Assembly (NCBI GenBank): GCA_015228935.1
Contig: JADGCO010000009.1
Coordinates: 27,620-75,272 of the forward strand
Direction: 5' to 3'
DNA: 47,653 bases
Origin: Magnetococcales bacterium
Lineage (GTDB): Bacteria > Pseudomonadota > Magnetococcia > Magnetococcales > DC0425bin3
A program made the translations under genes and the position numbers. Of the stretch, positions 1 to 8,010 are shown in pieces; position 1 is the first letter of the stretch; every line of letters begins with the position of its first letter. The notes beneath the pieces are model-generated. The model was not told the DNA's origin. It did no database searches and saw nothing but the letters and a program-made list of their open reading frames with translations.

Positions 1-366
1 ATCTGGATTGTCCAACAAGGAAAACAGGCGATTTTTTTCCGTGTTGCCCAGGACCAGGGTCACCCCGGGAATTTGCGCCAGCGTTTCAGGATCGCGCTGC
101 GCGTAACATCCCGTGATCACGATCCGGGCACCGGGATGTTCCCGCACGGCCCGGCGAATGGCTTGGCGGGCCTGCCGCTCACTCTCGCCCGTCACCGAAC
201 AGGTGTTGAAGATCACCAGATCCGCTGTTTCGCCGGATTTGGCCAGGCCATACCCCGCCTTGCGCCCGGCCTGACACAGCCCGTCGCTTTCGAACTGATT
301 GACGCGGCATCCCAAGGTGACGAAAACCAATTTTTTGTCTGTTCTTTGATCCGGATTCGTGAGCAT
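1..366 (-). CDS. mtaB: tRNA t6A37 methylthiotransferase MtaB (5' part, runs off the window)
   Basis: Reading the minus strand from an ATG at 366 gives MLTNPDQRTDKKLVFVTLGC followed by RVNQFESDG. The TLGCRVNQFESD stretch is the UPF0004/MTTase N-terminal signature, and this wording is typical of the MtaB branch rather than MiaB or RimO. Two further cluster-binding cysteines follow in FNTCSVTGESERQ and VITGCYAQRDPE, matching the three Cys that hold the auxiliary 4Fe-4S cluster. The family methylthiolates the N6-threonylcarbamoyladenosine at position 37 of ANN-decoding tRNAs. The radical-SAM CxxxCxxC and TRAM domains lie beyond the window edge. It is divergent from the downstream toxin-antitoxin pair. 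The exact subfamily assignment rests on about 120 residues only. Confidence 0.8.
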   Translation of the reverse strand, partial: MLTNPDQRTDKKLVFVTLGCRVNQFESDGLCQAGRKAGYGLAKSGETADLVIFNTCSVTGESERQARQAIRRAVREHPGARIVITGCYAQRDPETLAQIPGVTLVLGNTEKNRLFSLLDNPD

Positions 367-464
367 CGATTGATCCAGGCAATTTTGACCAGAATATGTC
401 AAACTGCCATGCAGGCTTTGGAAGAGTTCTGGAAATATTCTTTCAGGGGAGAAAGGGGGATAAA

Positions 465-674
465 ATGCAGGCCATACGTGAAATTATCGAGGATGCACCT
501 GAACAGTTGATCCTGAAACTGCCTTCGCACTTGCACCATCAACGGCTGGAGGTGACCATTCTGCCCTTGGATGAGGTTGTCAGTGACCACTTGCCAGATT
601 CCTCGCCTCGTTATCAACGTTGGCCAATCAAACAGCGATCCATTTATTCTCGTGACAAGCTGCATGAACGATAA
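465..674 (+). CDS. putative VapB-like antitoxin (69 aa)
   Basis: Small protein beginning MQAIREIIEDAPEQLILKLP, with an N-terminal segment like the MQxIREIxxxxxxxLxxxLP start of many antitoxins paired with PIN toxins. The C-terminus IYSRDKLHER resembles the toxin-binding tails of such antitoxins. The ATG at 465 is chosen because a strong Shine-Dalgarno (AAGGGGG, about 453-459) lies just upstream; an in-frame codon at 396 has none. Its stop overlaps the start of the PIN gene by 11 bases, the usual antitoxin-toxin coupling. It should bind DNA and neutralise the downstream nuclease, but the fold was not tested. Confidence 0.65.
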   Translation: MQAIREIIEDAPEQLILKLPSHLHHQRLEVTILPLDEVVSDHLPDSSPRYQRWPIKQRSIYSRDKLHER

Positions 675-1122
675 ATCATTTGTAGATACAAACATTTGGA
701 TTTATGCTCACCTGGATCAGAACAGTGATGCCAAAGGGCATGTTGCTGCAAACCTGGTCGAAACAATTCCCCGATGTGTCATCACCACTCAGGTGTTGAG
801 CGAATATTATTCTGCCATGGTGAAGCATCATGTGGAGGAGTCCTGGATCCGAAACAGCGTGGCAACCATGATGCGGCATTGTGACGTACTATTGATTTCG
901 TTACCAGTGCTGCATAAGGCGTTTGATGTGCGTGCCCGGTATGGATTCTCGATTTGGGACAGTTTGATCATCGCCAGCGCACTGCAAGGAAACTGCACGC
1001 TCCTTTATACGGAAGATCTCCAACATGACCAATGGATTGAGGGACGCCTGCGCATTGTCAATCCGTTTCTGGAGTTCAAGTCAGGATGTGCAGACATTGA
1101 CGTTGATCAAGAGTTGCTCTAG
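664..1122 (+). CDS. vapC: PIN-domain ribonuclease toxin (VapC-like, 152 aa)
   Basis: The sequence starts MNDKSFVDTNIWIYAHLDQ, in which the Asp of FVDTN is the first PIN acidic residue. A conserved Glu follows in TTQVLSEYYSAM, and the last acidic cluster is GFSIWDSLIIASALQ then LLYTEDLQHDQ. This is the standard PIN order D...E...D...D that binds Mg2+ for RNA cleavage. The length is typical of VapC. The longer reading from 571 is rejected because the ATG at 664 overlaps the antitoxin end in the usual way and begins just before the first PIN strand. It is the toxin of a type II pair with the gene at 465-674. Confidence 0.8.
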   Translation: MNDKSFVDTNIWIYAHLDQNSDAKGHVAANLVETIPRCVITTQVLSEYYSAMVKHHVEESWIRNSVATMMRHCDVLLISLPVLHKAFDVRARYGFSIWDSLIIASALQGNCTLLYTEDLQHDQWIEGRLRIVNPFLEFKSGCADIDVDQELL

Positions 1123-1199
1123 GCTCATCGGGCAGTCTAGCAGGTTCTAGCAGGTTCTTGAATTAAACTCCCTGAAGGATCCGTGCGCCGACAGAAACC

Positions 1200-2594
1200 A
1201 TGTATCTATCGTTGCAAAGAGGTCTTTCCCCTTTTGTTCACTCTCTTCTGGACGATCTGGATCGTTTGATCGGTCCGATTTTTCTGGTCGGGGATGCGTT
1301 GCGGGATTCGTTGCGCAACAAGGCCGCACCGGATGAGCTGACGATTCTCGTTTCCCAGGCCCTGCCTCTTTGTCAGCGCAAACTCCAGGATGCAGGATAT
1401 GCCAGTGCCGTGATGGGCACCAAGCAGAACAGCCTGTTGTTGCCTCTGAAACGCAAAGAAAATCCCAAAATGGTGGAAATTTCCGCTTTCCGCCACCGTC
1501 CTTCGCATCCGGCCACGGTGGCCGAGGATCTGTTCCATCGCGACATTTCGGTCAACGCCATGGCGTTCAGTTGGCCGGATGGTCCCCTGATCGATCCCTA
1601 CAATGGACGGGCGGATCTCGAAAACAACGTGATCCGCCTCGTCAACGGGGCCGATACCCTGCAAGAGGATCCTCTGCGGGCGCTACGTTTTTTTCGTTTC
1701 ACCCTGCAACTGGCCGGCAAACCGGATCCGGACGATTTGCAAAGCTCCGAAGCGACCGTGCCCGCACAGGTGGCCCAGGAGCGTGTGCGGGCCGAGTTTG
1801 ATCAAATATTCACGCTGCTCTTGCGGGACCGTTTTTCCCAGGAGATGGTTTATCGTCTGTTTCGCTCGGTATTGGGCAGGGAGTTGTTGCCTGAATTTGC
1901 GGCCATCCACGATTGCCCGGAAAATCCGGGTGACTCTCAGACTGCCTGGGAAAATTCCCTGCGCATGCTCCTGAACATGACGGCTCCCACCCCCGAAGAA
2001 GAGGTTTCCTTCCTGGATCTGCGCTGGGCCGCCCTGTTGCACCAAACAGGCAAAGGGGTGTGCGCCAAAAAAGATGATTCGGGGAAAATTGTTGAATATC
2101 CAGGGTTTCATGAAGAAACCATGCGCATCAATGCCGGCATTCTCAACCGGTTGCAGTTTTCCAAACGCCGCCAGCGCCGGATCAATTTCATGGTCCAGCA
2201 CATGGATATCCATCAAATGCCCACCGATCGGGGCCTGCGTCGCCTGATCGAACAGACCATTCCGGTGGAGGGGTTGTTCCGTTTGTTGCGGGCCAAAAAA
2301 GAGGCCGTCCCCAACCTTCCCCCCGAAGAAATACTCAAAACAGCCGAAGAATTTTCCCGTTGCATGCGTCGTTGCCACCTGACCCGTGAAGCCATGCTGC
2401 GTTTGCGGCCCATGGATCTGGCCTTGAGCGGCGGTGAAATCATCGACATGGTTCGCATTCCGCCTGGTCCATGGCTGGGACAGTTGCGCCAACGTCTGGT
2501 AGAATGGGTAGGACAGGATCCCAACCGTAACCAGCGGGAATTCCTGGTTGCCCAGGTCCGGGAATGGATTTGTCGGGAAGAGGGGAAAATTTAA
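1200..2594 (+). CDS. CCA tRNA nucleotidyltransferase / poly(A) polymerase family protein with altered catalytic motifs
   Basis: 464 aa with the class II nucleotidyltransferase layout: a head motif FLVGDALRD (about residues 28-36), AEDLFHRDISVNAMAF (about 108-123) and DPLRALRFFRFTLQL in the neck. An HD-like domain follows from about residue 275. In active enzymes the first motif is GGxVRD followed by a DxD metal-binding pair. Here GG has become GD, and the DxD region reads PDELTIL, so the second Asp appears replaced by Leu. The HD motif LLHDIGK is LLHQTGK, again losing the metal-binding Asp. It could be a divergent CCA-adding enzyme, a helper, or a pseudoenzyme; whether another cca gene exists cannot be seen here. 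ATG at 1200 is the first Met; no strong ribosome-binding site is visible. Confidence 0.75.
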   Translation: MYLSLQRGLSPFVHSLLDDLDRLIGPIFLVGDALRDSLRNKAAPDELTILVSQALPLCQRKLQDAGYASAVMGTKQNSLLLPLKRKENPKMVEISAFRHRPSHPATVAEDLFHRDISVNAMAFSWPDGPLIDPYNGRADLENNVIRLVNGADTLQEDPLRALRFFRFTLQLAGKPDPDDLQSSEATVPAQVAQERVRAEFDQIFTLLLRDRFSQEMVYRLFRSVLGRELLPEFAAIHDCPENPGDSQTAWENSLRMLLNMTAPTPEEEVSFLDLRWAALLHQTGKGVCAKKDDSGKIVEYPGFHEETMRINAGILNRLQFSKRRQRRINFMVQHMDIHQMPTDRGLRRLIEQTIPVEGLFRLLRAKKEAVPNLPPEEILKTAEEFSRCMRRCHLTREAMLRLRPMDLALSGGEIIDMVRIPPGPWLGQLRQRLVEWVGQDPNRNQREFLVAQVREWICREEGKI

Positions 2595-2655
2595 AATAAA
2601 AAAACCGCACGGTGTGTTTCCTGTCAGGGGTGTCGGTTATGACGCCAGGACTTTG

Positions 2656-2721
2656 TTCTGGTTGGACAGTCAGGGAGTGGTGTAGGTTTTTTCTGGTCGG
2701 ACAATCGGGGAGTGATGTTGG
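2656..2721 (+). repeat. degenerate 31-bp direct repeat in the leader of the sigma-54 regulator
   Basis: Two 31-base units, 2656-2686 and 2691-2721, differ at 5 positions. The second ends two bases before the ATG at 2723. The repeat carries the GGGGAG that probably serves as ribosome-binding site in the second copy. It may be a local duplication or a paired operator; nothing decides between these. Confidence 0.7.
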
Positions 2722-2722
2722 T

Positions 2723-4441
2723 ATGGCACACAAAATTCTCGTCGTTGATGACGATTCCCAGATCCGCTTTATTTTTCAGTCTTTTTTGACCAGTTCCGGT
2801 TACGACGTTGTGGTCGCCGAGGATTACGATGCGGCGTTGCGCTCCCTGGATGAAGGTGACTTCGATCTGCTTTTCACCGACATCCACATGGTTGGCAAGA
2901 GCGGTCTGGATCTGCTGAAGGAGGTTCAGAAACGCGGTCCCAGTGCCCCTTATGTCCTGGTCATTACCGGCTTTCCCGACCTGGAAACCGTGCAGGAGGC
3001 CCTGCGCGCCGGAGCCTACGATTATCTGGTCAAACCGGTCCTGAAGGAAAACCTGTTGCGTCAGGTCAAATCCGCCCTGGATCACAAAACCATGCGCGAT
3101 GACAAAGAACGCATGCAACATCGCCTGACGGCTGTGTTCAACAGTGTCCGGGATGCCATCATTACCGTGGATGCCAATCTGCGCATCATGGAATTCAATC
3201 AGGCTGCACAACGCATTTGCGGCTTTTCAGCCCATGAGGCAGGCCAGTTGCTCAACAGCGAACATCGCCATTGCCATGGACATTGCCTGGATGCCCTGGA
3301 TCGCGTGTTCAAAAACAAGGATCGCGCCGAAATGGTCCGCCTGCAATGCGACAATTCGGTTCGGAAGGGGCAAATGGTGGACGTTTCCGCCTCGCCTCTG
3401 TTTGATAAAACCAACCAGTTTCTTGGGGCCGTCATGGTGGTGCGCGATGAGACCCGGCTGGCAGCCCTGGAAAAAAATCTCGGGGAGCGCCAGGGTTTTC
3501 ATGGCATTATTGGCCGCAGTCGCAAGATGCAGAATATCTATTCGCTCATTGAAAATCTTGCCGATGTCGATACCACCGTTCTGGTGACCGGCGAAAGCGG
3601 TACCGGCAAGGAACGTATTGCCGATGCCCTGCATGGTCGCGGTGTCCGCAGTCGCGGCACCCTGGTCAAGGTCAACTGCTCCGGTTTGTCGGAAACCTTG
3701 CTGGAGAGTGAACTTTTCGGCCATGTGCGCGGGGCGTTTACCGGCGCGGTCAAGGACAAGATCGGACGGTTTCAATTGGCCGACCGGGGCACAATCTTTC
3801 TGGATGAAATCGGTGATGTCTCTGCCCGGATGCAGACCCGATTGTTGCGGGTCCTGCAAAACAAGGAGTTGGAACGGGTTGGTGAGAGCCGTACCGTGCA
3901 GGTGGATGTCCGCGTGGTCGCCGCCACCAACCAGAACCTGCGCGAAAAAATTGCCCAGGGCCTGTTTCGTGAGGATCTCTATTACCGATTGAAAGTGGTG
4001 GAAATTCTGCTTCCACCCCTCCGGGATCGCCGGGAGGACATTCCCCTGTTACTCGACCATTTCATCCATCGGTTCAATGGCACCTTTGGCAGATCCATTG
4101 TCGGGGTGAGCGATCAGGTCATGCAGGTCATCATGGAGTATCCCTGGCCAGGCAACATACGTGAACTCGAACATGCCGTTGAACACGCCTTTGTCATATG
4201 CCGGGATTCCTATATTGACATCAAGGACCTGCCACCCGAACTCTCCGCGTCGCCATCCCGGGGAATCATCCCGGAAAAGGTCGCAGTTTCCACAGAAGAG
4301 GATCGCGACCGGATCATCCATGCCCTGGAAAAATCTGGTTGGGTCAAGGCACGGGCCGCACGCAATCTGGGCGTGAGCCGGAGTACCCTCTATCGCAAGA
4401 TGCAGGAGCTGGCCATTCAGGATCTTCAGCAGATCCCCTGA
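2723..4441 (+). CDS. sigma-54-dependent response regulator (REC-PAS-AAA+-Fis)
   Basis: 572 aa. The receiver domain (about 1-120) has DDD at 9-11, phospho-acceptor D53 in LFTDIHM and K104 in YLVKP. A PAS-like domain (about 130-245) includes a His/Cys-rich patch HRHCHGHC near 181-188. The AAA+ domain starts near 262 with Walker A GESGTGKE (290-297), the sigma-54 contact loop GAFTGA (337-342), Walker B GTIFLDEIG (356-364) and an arginine-finger region REDLYYRL. A C-terminal Fis-type helix-turn-helix (ARAARNLGVSRSTLYRKM) completes it. Such proteins drive open-complex formation at sigma-54 promoters. The start at 2723 places MAHKILVVDDD at the receiver's first strand; upstream codons add only non-homologous leader. 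No kinase gene is adjacent, and the 3' end overlaps cheV tail-to-tail. Confidence 0.93.
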   Translation: MAHKILVVDDDSQIRFIFQSFLTSSGYDVVVAEDYDAALRSLDEGDFDLLFTDIHMVGKSGLDLLKEVQKRGPSAPYVLVITGFPDLETVQEALRAGAYDYLVKPVLKENLLRQVKSALDHKTMRDDKERMQHRLTAVFNSVRDAIITVDANLRIMEFNQAAQRICGFSAHEAGQLLNSEHRHCHGHCLDALDRVFKNKDRAEMVRLQCDNSVRKGQMVDVSASPLFDKTNQFLGAVMVVRDETRLAALEKNLGERQGFHGIIGRSRKMQNIYSLIENLADVDTTVLVTGESGTGKERIADALHGRGVRSRGTLVKVNCSGLSETLLESELFGHVRGAFTGAVKDKIGRFQLADRGTIFLDEIGDVSARMQTRLLRVLQNKELERVGESRTVQVDVRVVAATNQNLREKIAQGLFREDLYYRLKVVEILLPPLRDRREDIPLLLDHFIHRFNGTFGRSIVGVSDQVMQVIMEYPWPGNIRELEHAVEHAFVICRDSYIDIKDLPPELSASPSRGIIPEKVAVSTEEDRDRIIHALEKSGWVKARAARNLGVSRSTLYRKMQELAIQDLQQIP

Positions 4442-5370
4442 TCCTTGACCCTGGCAACCTGCTCCAGAACCACCCGGGCAATGTTTTCAGGTTTGAATTT
4501 GGGAATGAAATCGTTTGCACCTACGGCGTCGGCCTTGACTTTGTTGGCTTGATTGCTCATGGAGCTGTGCAGGACAAGTTGGATTCTGGCCAGCTCAGGA
4601 TTGGACTTGACCTGCCGGGTAAAGGTGAAACCGTCCATGCCGGGCATTTCGATATCCGAAATGATCAGGCAATATCGGAAACGGGAACCCGGCTCAAGGG
4701 ATTTTTTCAGAGCGGCAAAAGCATTTTCGGCACTATCGAAGAGGTGATGTTGGACACCGATTTGTTCGAGGGTATTGGCCAGAAGATTGCGGGCTGCCCG
4801 TGAATCATCCACCGCCAGAACATGAAAATTGTGCAAATCAAATTTGTGTCCCTCTTCAATCATTTCTGGGGGAACAACGTCCTCGATTCCCATGATTTCA
4901 GACAGGATTTTTTCAATATCGAGAATTTGGATGGACTTTCCTTCGTCGTCATACGTCAGGGCGGTCAAGTAGCCCGAGTTCTGCGTGCCATGACCGGGAC
5001 TCCGGATATCTTTCCAACTGCGGGTCAGCAGTTTGTTGGGACTGCTGATGAGAAATCCCTGCACGGAGCCACTGTATTCACAAATAATGACGTAACTGAC
5101 CCCTTCATGGAAATTCACCGATTCCATGCCCAGGGAGCTGGCCAGGTCCACGACCGTGACGAGCTGCTCGCGGAAGTTGATCGCTCCGATAATGGCCGGG
5201 TGGGTCTGGGGCATGACGGTCACGTTTTTCGGCGTTTCGATCACCTCGATGATCTTGAAAACATTGATGCCGTACTGCTGCGCATCGGTGAGGAAAAACG
5301 TGAGCATTTCCATCTGGTTGGAAAAAGCCAGATTGCTCCTCTGATCAATCTCCTTCATGAAGTTATCCAT
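4426..5370 (-). CDS. cheV: chemotaxis coupling protein CheV (CheW-REC)
   Basis: 314 aa. The N-terminal CheW-like domain (about 15-160) contains INVFKIIEVIETP and AIIGAINFREQLVTVVDL, the coupling-domain strands that contact receptors and CheA. A receiver domain (about 185-305) shows VLAVDDSRAARN and phospho-acceptor Asp in LIISDIEMPGMDGF. CheV links receptor arrays to CheA, and its receiver modulates adaptation. The gene is convergent with the sigma-54 regulator, the stop codons overlapping by 16 bases. No other che gene is in the window, so it is an isolated chemotaxis gene. The ATG at 5370 is the first Met and fits the family start. Confidence 0.93.
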   Translation of the reverse strand: MDNFMKEIDQRSNLAFSNQMEMLTFFLTDAQQYGINVFKIIEVIETPKNVTVMPQTHPAIIGAINFREQLVTVVDLASSLGMESVNFHEGVSYVIICEYSGSVQGFLISSPNKLLTRSWKDIRSPGHGTQNSGYLTALTYDDEGKSIQILDIEKILSEIMGIEDVVPPEMIEEGHKFDLHNFHVLAVDDSRAARNLLANTLEQIGVQHHLFDSAENAFAALKKSLEPGSRFRYCLIISDIEMPGMDGFTFTRQVKSNPELARIQLVLHSSMSNQANKVKADAVGANDFIPKFKPENIARVVLEQVARVKDQGIC

Positions 5371-5619
5371 GAATCATTCCTGTCTCTTTGGTATGAAAGG
5401 GTTGTTGTTTCAGGTCGTCCGGGCGCATGCACGACAGATCGGAAATGTGAGGAAAGCCGAAGAAATGCCTGCCGCCAGTATAAAGGAGATTGCAAAAAAC
5501 ATGCAGGAAAAAATATACTGAAGAAGCGTGTCTTGTTTATTGTCCCCTGTGTACCTGCAATAAATCATGCCAGGTGCGGTCGTGGACCGTGACCCGGAAA
5601 ACCAGCAAGGAAAAATGCC

Positions 5620-6822
5620 ATGAAACGTCGTGATTTTATCAAGTCTTCCGTGGCCATGGCGACCGTGGCTACGGTGGCAGGGCATATCACTCCATCCAAT
5701 GCCGAGACCGAGCAGAAAGCCGGGGTGAAAAATTATCGTCCCCTGGGCAACACCGGCATGAAAATCAGTGATATTTCCTTCGGTGCCGGGAAAGTGCCTT
5801 CGGCGTCACTGATCCTGCGGGCCGTCGAGCGCGGCATGAACTATTTTGACACGGCCCCCGACTACGGAACCAGCGAAGCCCTGATCGGTGAAGCCCTGCC
5901 GCGTCTGCCGGACCGGGGGAAAATTTACATCGCTTCCAAATTCTGCCAGCCGAAACCCTATCCCGGACATCTCCCCACGGGCAGTACCCAACAGGAATAT
6001 ATGGCGGCAGTCGAAGGCAGTCTGAAAAGATTGCATACCGACTATCTGGATGTGGTATTTGTGCATGGTATTGGCGAAAATCCGGATTTTGACAAGGAAC
6101 GGCAGCGGCTGTTTGACGAAAACATGCTGAAGGCTTTCGAGCGGCTGAAACAGGATGGCAAGGTACGTTTTCTGGCCGTCTCTTCCCATGGCCCCCACAA
6201 TATGGAACGGCTCCTCATGGAAGCGGTCAACTCCGGACACTTCCAGGTGATCATGCCGGCCTTCAATTTCATGAAATTTCCCAAGGTTCCGGAAGTGATC
6301 CAGGCCGCCAGCAAGAAGGGGGTGGGCGTGGTGGCCATGAAAACCCTCGCCGGTGCCAAGGAGAGCGGCGTCGATTTGAGCGGGGTCAGCGAACATGCGG
6401 CGTTCAAATGGGTTCTCAAACACCCCGAGGTGGCGGGTCTGGTGGTCACGATTGCCAATACCGGCCATCTGGATCTCTATCTGCCGGCTTCGGGGCAGGC
6501 TTTTACGGCCCAGGATCAAAGGCTCCTCGACCAGTATGCCGCCCTCCATGGCCAGGATTACTGCCGCACGGGTTGTGGCGATTGCGAGGCAGGGTGTCCG
6601 GAAAAGGTGCCCATTGCCTCCATCCTGCGTTACCAGATGTATTTTGAAGCGTACCAACAGGAAAAACAGGCCATGCAATCCTATGCCGCTCTGGAAAAAA
6701 ATGCGGCTGCCTGTCGAGGTTGTGACGGCGCGGCCTGCAATCAACAGTGTGCCTATGGCCTGCCCGTGGCCGCCAAACTCCAGGCCGCCCATCGGCAACT
6801 CTCTTTTGCCCCGGTTACCTGA
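5620..6822 (+). CDS. Tat-exported aldo/keto reductase with C-terminal Fe-S cysteine motifs
   Basis: 400 aa. The start MKRRDFIKSSVAMATVATVA is a twin-arginine signal, with likely cleavage after SNA near residue 28. The aldo/keto reductase barrel follows (YRPLGNTGMKISDISFG). The catalytic tetrad is visible as D77 and Y82 (YFDTAPDYG), K107 (IASKF) and H149 (VFVHG). The C-terminus holds two cysteine sets, YCRTGCGDCEAGCP and CRGCDGAACNQQC, suited to ferredoxin-type clusters. AKRs with such tails occur in anaerobic electron-transfer contexts. A Tat signal implies a folded, cofactor-loaded export. RBS AAGGAA lies 6-7 bases before the ATG. It begins a co-directional set with the next three genes, and the substrate is unknown. 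Confidence 0.88.
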   Translation: MKRRDFIKSSVAMATVATVAGHITPSNAETEQKAGVKNYRPLGNTGMKISDISFGAGKVPSASLILRAVERGMNYFDTAPDYGTSEALIGEALPRLPDRGKIYIASKFCQPKPYPGHLPTGSTQQEYMAAVEGSLKRLHTDYLDVVFVHGIGENPDFDKERQRLFDENMLKAFERLKQDGKVRFLAVSSHGPHNMERLLMEAVNSGHFQVIMPAFNFMKFPKVPEVIQAASKKGVGVVAMKTLAGAKESGVDLSGVSEHAAFKWVLKHPEVAGLVVTIANTGHLDLYLPASGQAFTAQDQRLLDQYAALHGQDYCRTGCGDCEAGCPEKVPIASILRYQMYFEAYQQEKQAMQSYAALEKNAAACRGCDGAACNQQCAYGLPVAAKLQAAHRQLSFAPVT

Positions 6823-6927
6823 GTCGCTTGTGAAAAAGTTCAGGAGTTCTCATCGAAACGTGGCGTGTCATGGGACACCATTTCCTTGCAAGGCTGATGT
6901 TGATCGAATGACTCCCTGGCCCATGGC

Positions 6928-7923
6928 ATGGTGATGGCTTCTCCGGCACCTCCCTGGCCCGTTCGGGTCCTGCTGTTGTTATTGCCCCCCCTGGTGGCGC
7001 TGGCCGTCTGGATGGATGGCCAGCGCTACGATCCGGGCTTGCTGGATTTTCAAAAAGGCGGCAACCCGGGTTCTGAATTGGCCAAAATGTTTCCGGATAC
7101 ACTGGGGTTGCTCAAAAAAATGGGCACCATCCGGGAGTATACCGAGGCCAATCTCTATGAATATATCAATGGTCACGCCGATTTTTTCATCGGGGCGGGT
7201 TTTCGCCGGCTGACAGTGGTGGAGTATGGGCCTCCCGGGGCACGTCAACCCACCCTGGTGGCGGATGTGTATGACATGGGCAAACCCATGCAGGCTTTTG
7301 GGGTTTTCACGGATCAAAAAGGCTCCCAGGCCGAAGCCGTGAATGTCGGCGACATGGCTTTTGTTTCTGACCGGACCCTCGGGTTCATCAAGGACATCTA
7401 CTATGTGCGCTTGGCAGCGTTTGCCGCCGATACACCCCTGCTGGAAGCGGCACGCCTGCTGGCCGGCAAGATTCAATCCCGGGCTGGTGCGACTTCCGGT
7501 TTCACTTTTGCCTTCCCTGATCTCGGCACGACCGGCGAAACCCGGTTCATCAAGGAAAACTATCGCGGCATGGCCTTCTTGAACAATGTCGTGGAACGGA
7601 TTTTCACCGGGGAAAAGGGGGAAGTCCGTACCGCCTTTTTGGTCAATGGCACCCCCGCAACCACCCAGGACCTGGAAAAATCCATGTTGGCGTTTCTCCA
7701 GGGTGAAGGAATCAAATATCAGACCAGCGCAACCCAGGGTCAGGCCAAAATCTACCGGGTCACCGACCCCTACGAGGGGGATTGGTTTTTTGCTGTTGGC
7801 CAAGACCGGTTGCTGGGTGTGTTCGGCCCCTGCCAGCCGGAACACCTGCAACGCATGGGAGAGGCCGCCCAACCACCTGACGTGACCAGGAAAAGTCCAT
7901 CCAATGTGCAGGATCTGCCATGA
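6928..7923 (+). CDS. DUF6599-like exported or membrane-anchored protein
   Basis: 331 aa. An N-terminal hydrophobic segment (about residues 10-28, VRVLLLLLPPLVALAV) looks like an uncleaved anchor or signal. The soluble part includes YTEANLYEYINGHADFF, typical of the DUF6599 family found next to Fe-S and DUF362 genes. No catalytic motif is evident. The start may be the GTG-adjacent ATG at 6928 or the ATG at 6934; neither has a strong ribosome-binding site. The stop codon TGA sits in an ATGA with the downstream mini-ORF, so translation into the next gene is probably coupled. The family name is from memory of sequence style and the function is unknown. Confidence 0.75.
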   Translation: MVMASPAPPWPVRVLLLLLPPLVALAVWMDGQRYDPGLLDFQKGGNPGSELAKMFPDTLGLLKKMGTIREYTEANLYEYINGHADFFIGAGFRRLTVVEYGPPGARQPTLVADVYDMGKPMQAFGVFTDQKGSQAEAVNVGDMAFVSDRTLGFIKDIYYVRLAAFAADTPLLEAARLLAGKIQSRAGATSGFTFAFPDLGTTGETRFIKENYRGMAFLNNVVERIFTGEKGEVRTAFLVNGTPATTQDLEKSMLAFLQGEGIKYQTSATQGQAKIYRVTDPYEGDWFFAVGQDRLLGVFGPCQPEHLQRMGEAAQPPDVTRKSPSNVQDLP

Positions 7924-8010
7924 AACCTGATGCCAAAAAATCAGTAAAGCAGTCCGGTGTGCAGGATCCGCCATGAAACCTGATGCCAAAAAATCAGTAA
8001 AGCAGTCTGG
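7905..8010 (+). repeat. 53-bp tandem duplication at a gene junction
   Basis: Units 7905-7957 and 7958-8010 differ at two positions only. Each carries the end of one frame and an ATGA junction, so the original start region of the DUF362 gene now exists twice. Because 53 is not a multiple of three, the two starts lie in different frames. Confidence 0.95.
7920..7976 (+). CDS. 18-codon mini-ORF created by the tandem duplication
   Basis: ATG at 7920 overlaps the stop of the DUF6599-like gene (ATGA). The frame encodes MKPDAKKSVKQSGVQDPP and stops at 7974-7976, in an ATGA that contains the start of the DUF362 gene at 7973. The first 13 residues equal those of the DUF362 protein, because this is the duplicated copy of its start. 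It may simply carry ribosomes across the junction. A functional peptide is unlikely, but translation is plausible. Confidence 0.5.
   Translation: MKPDAKKSVKQSGVQDPP

Noticed and set aside
73-510. 145-codon plus-strand frame at the window start
   Set aside because: It is the antisense of mtaB, which has the clear MTTase motifs on the minus strand.
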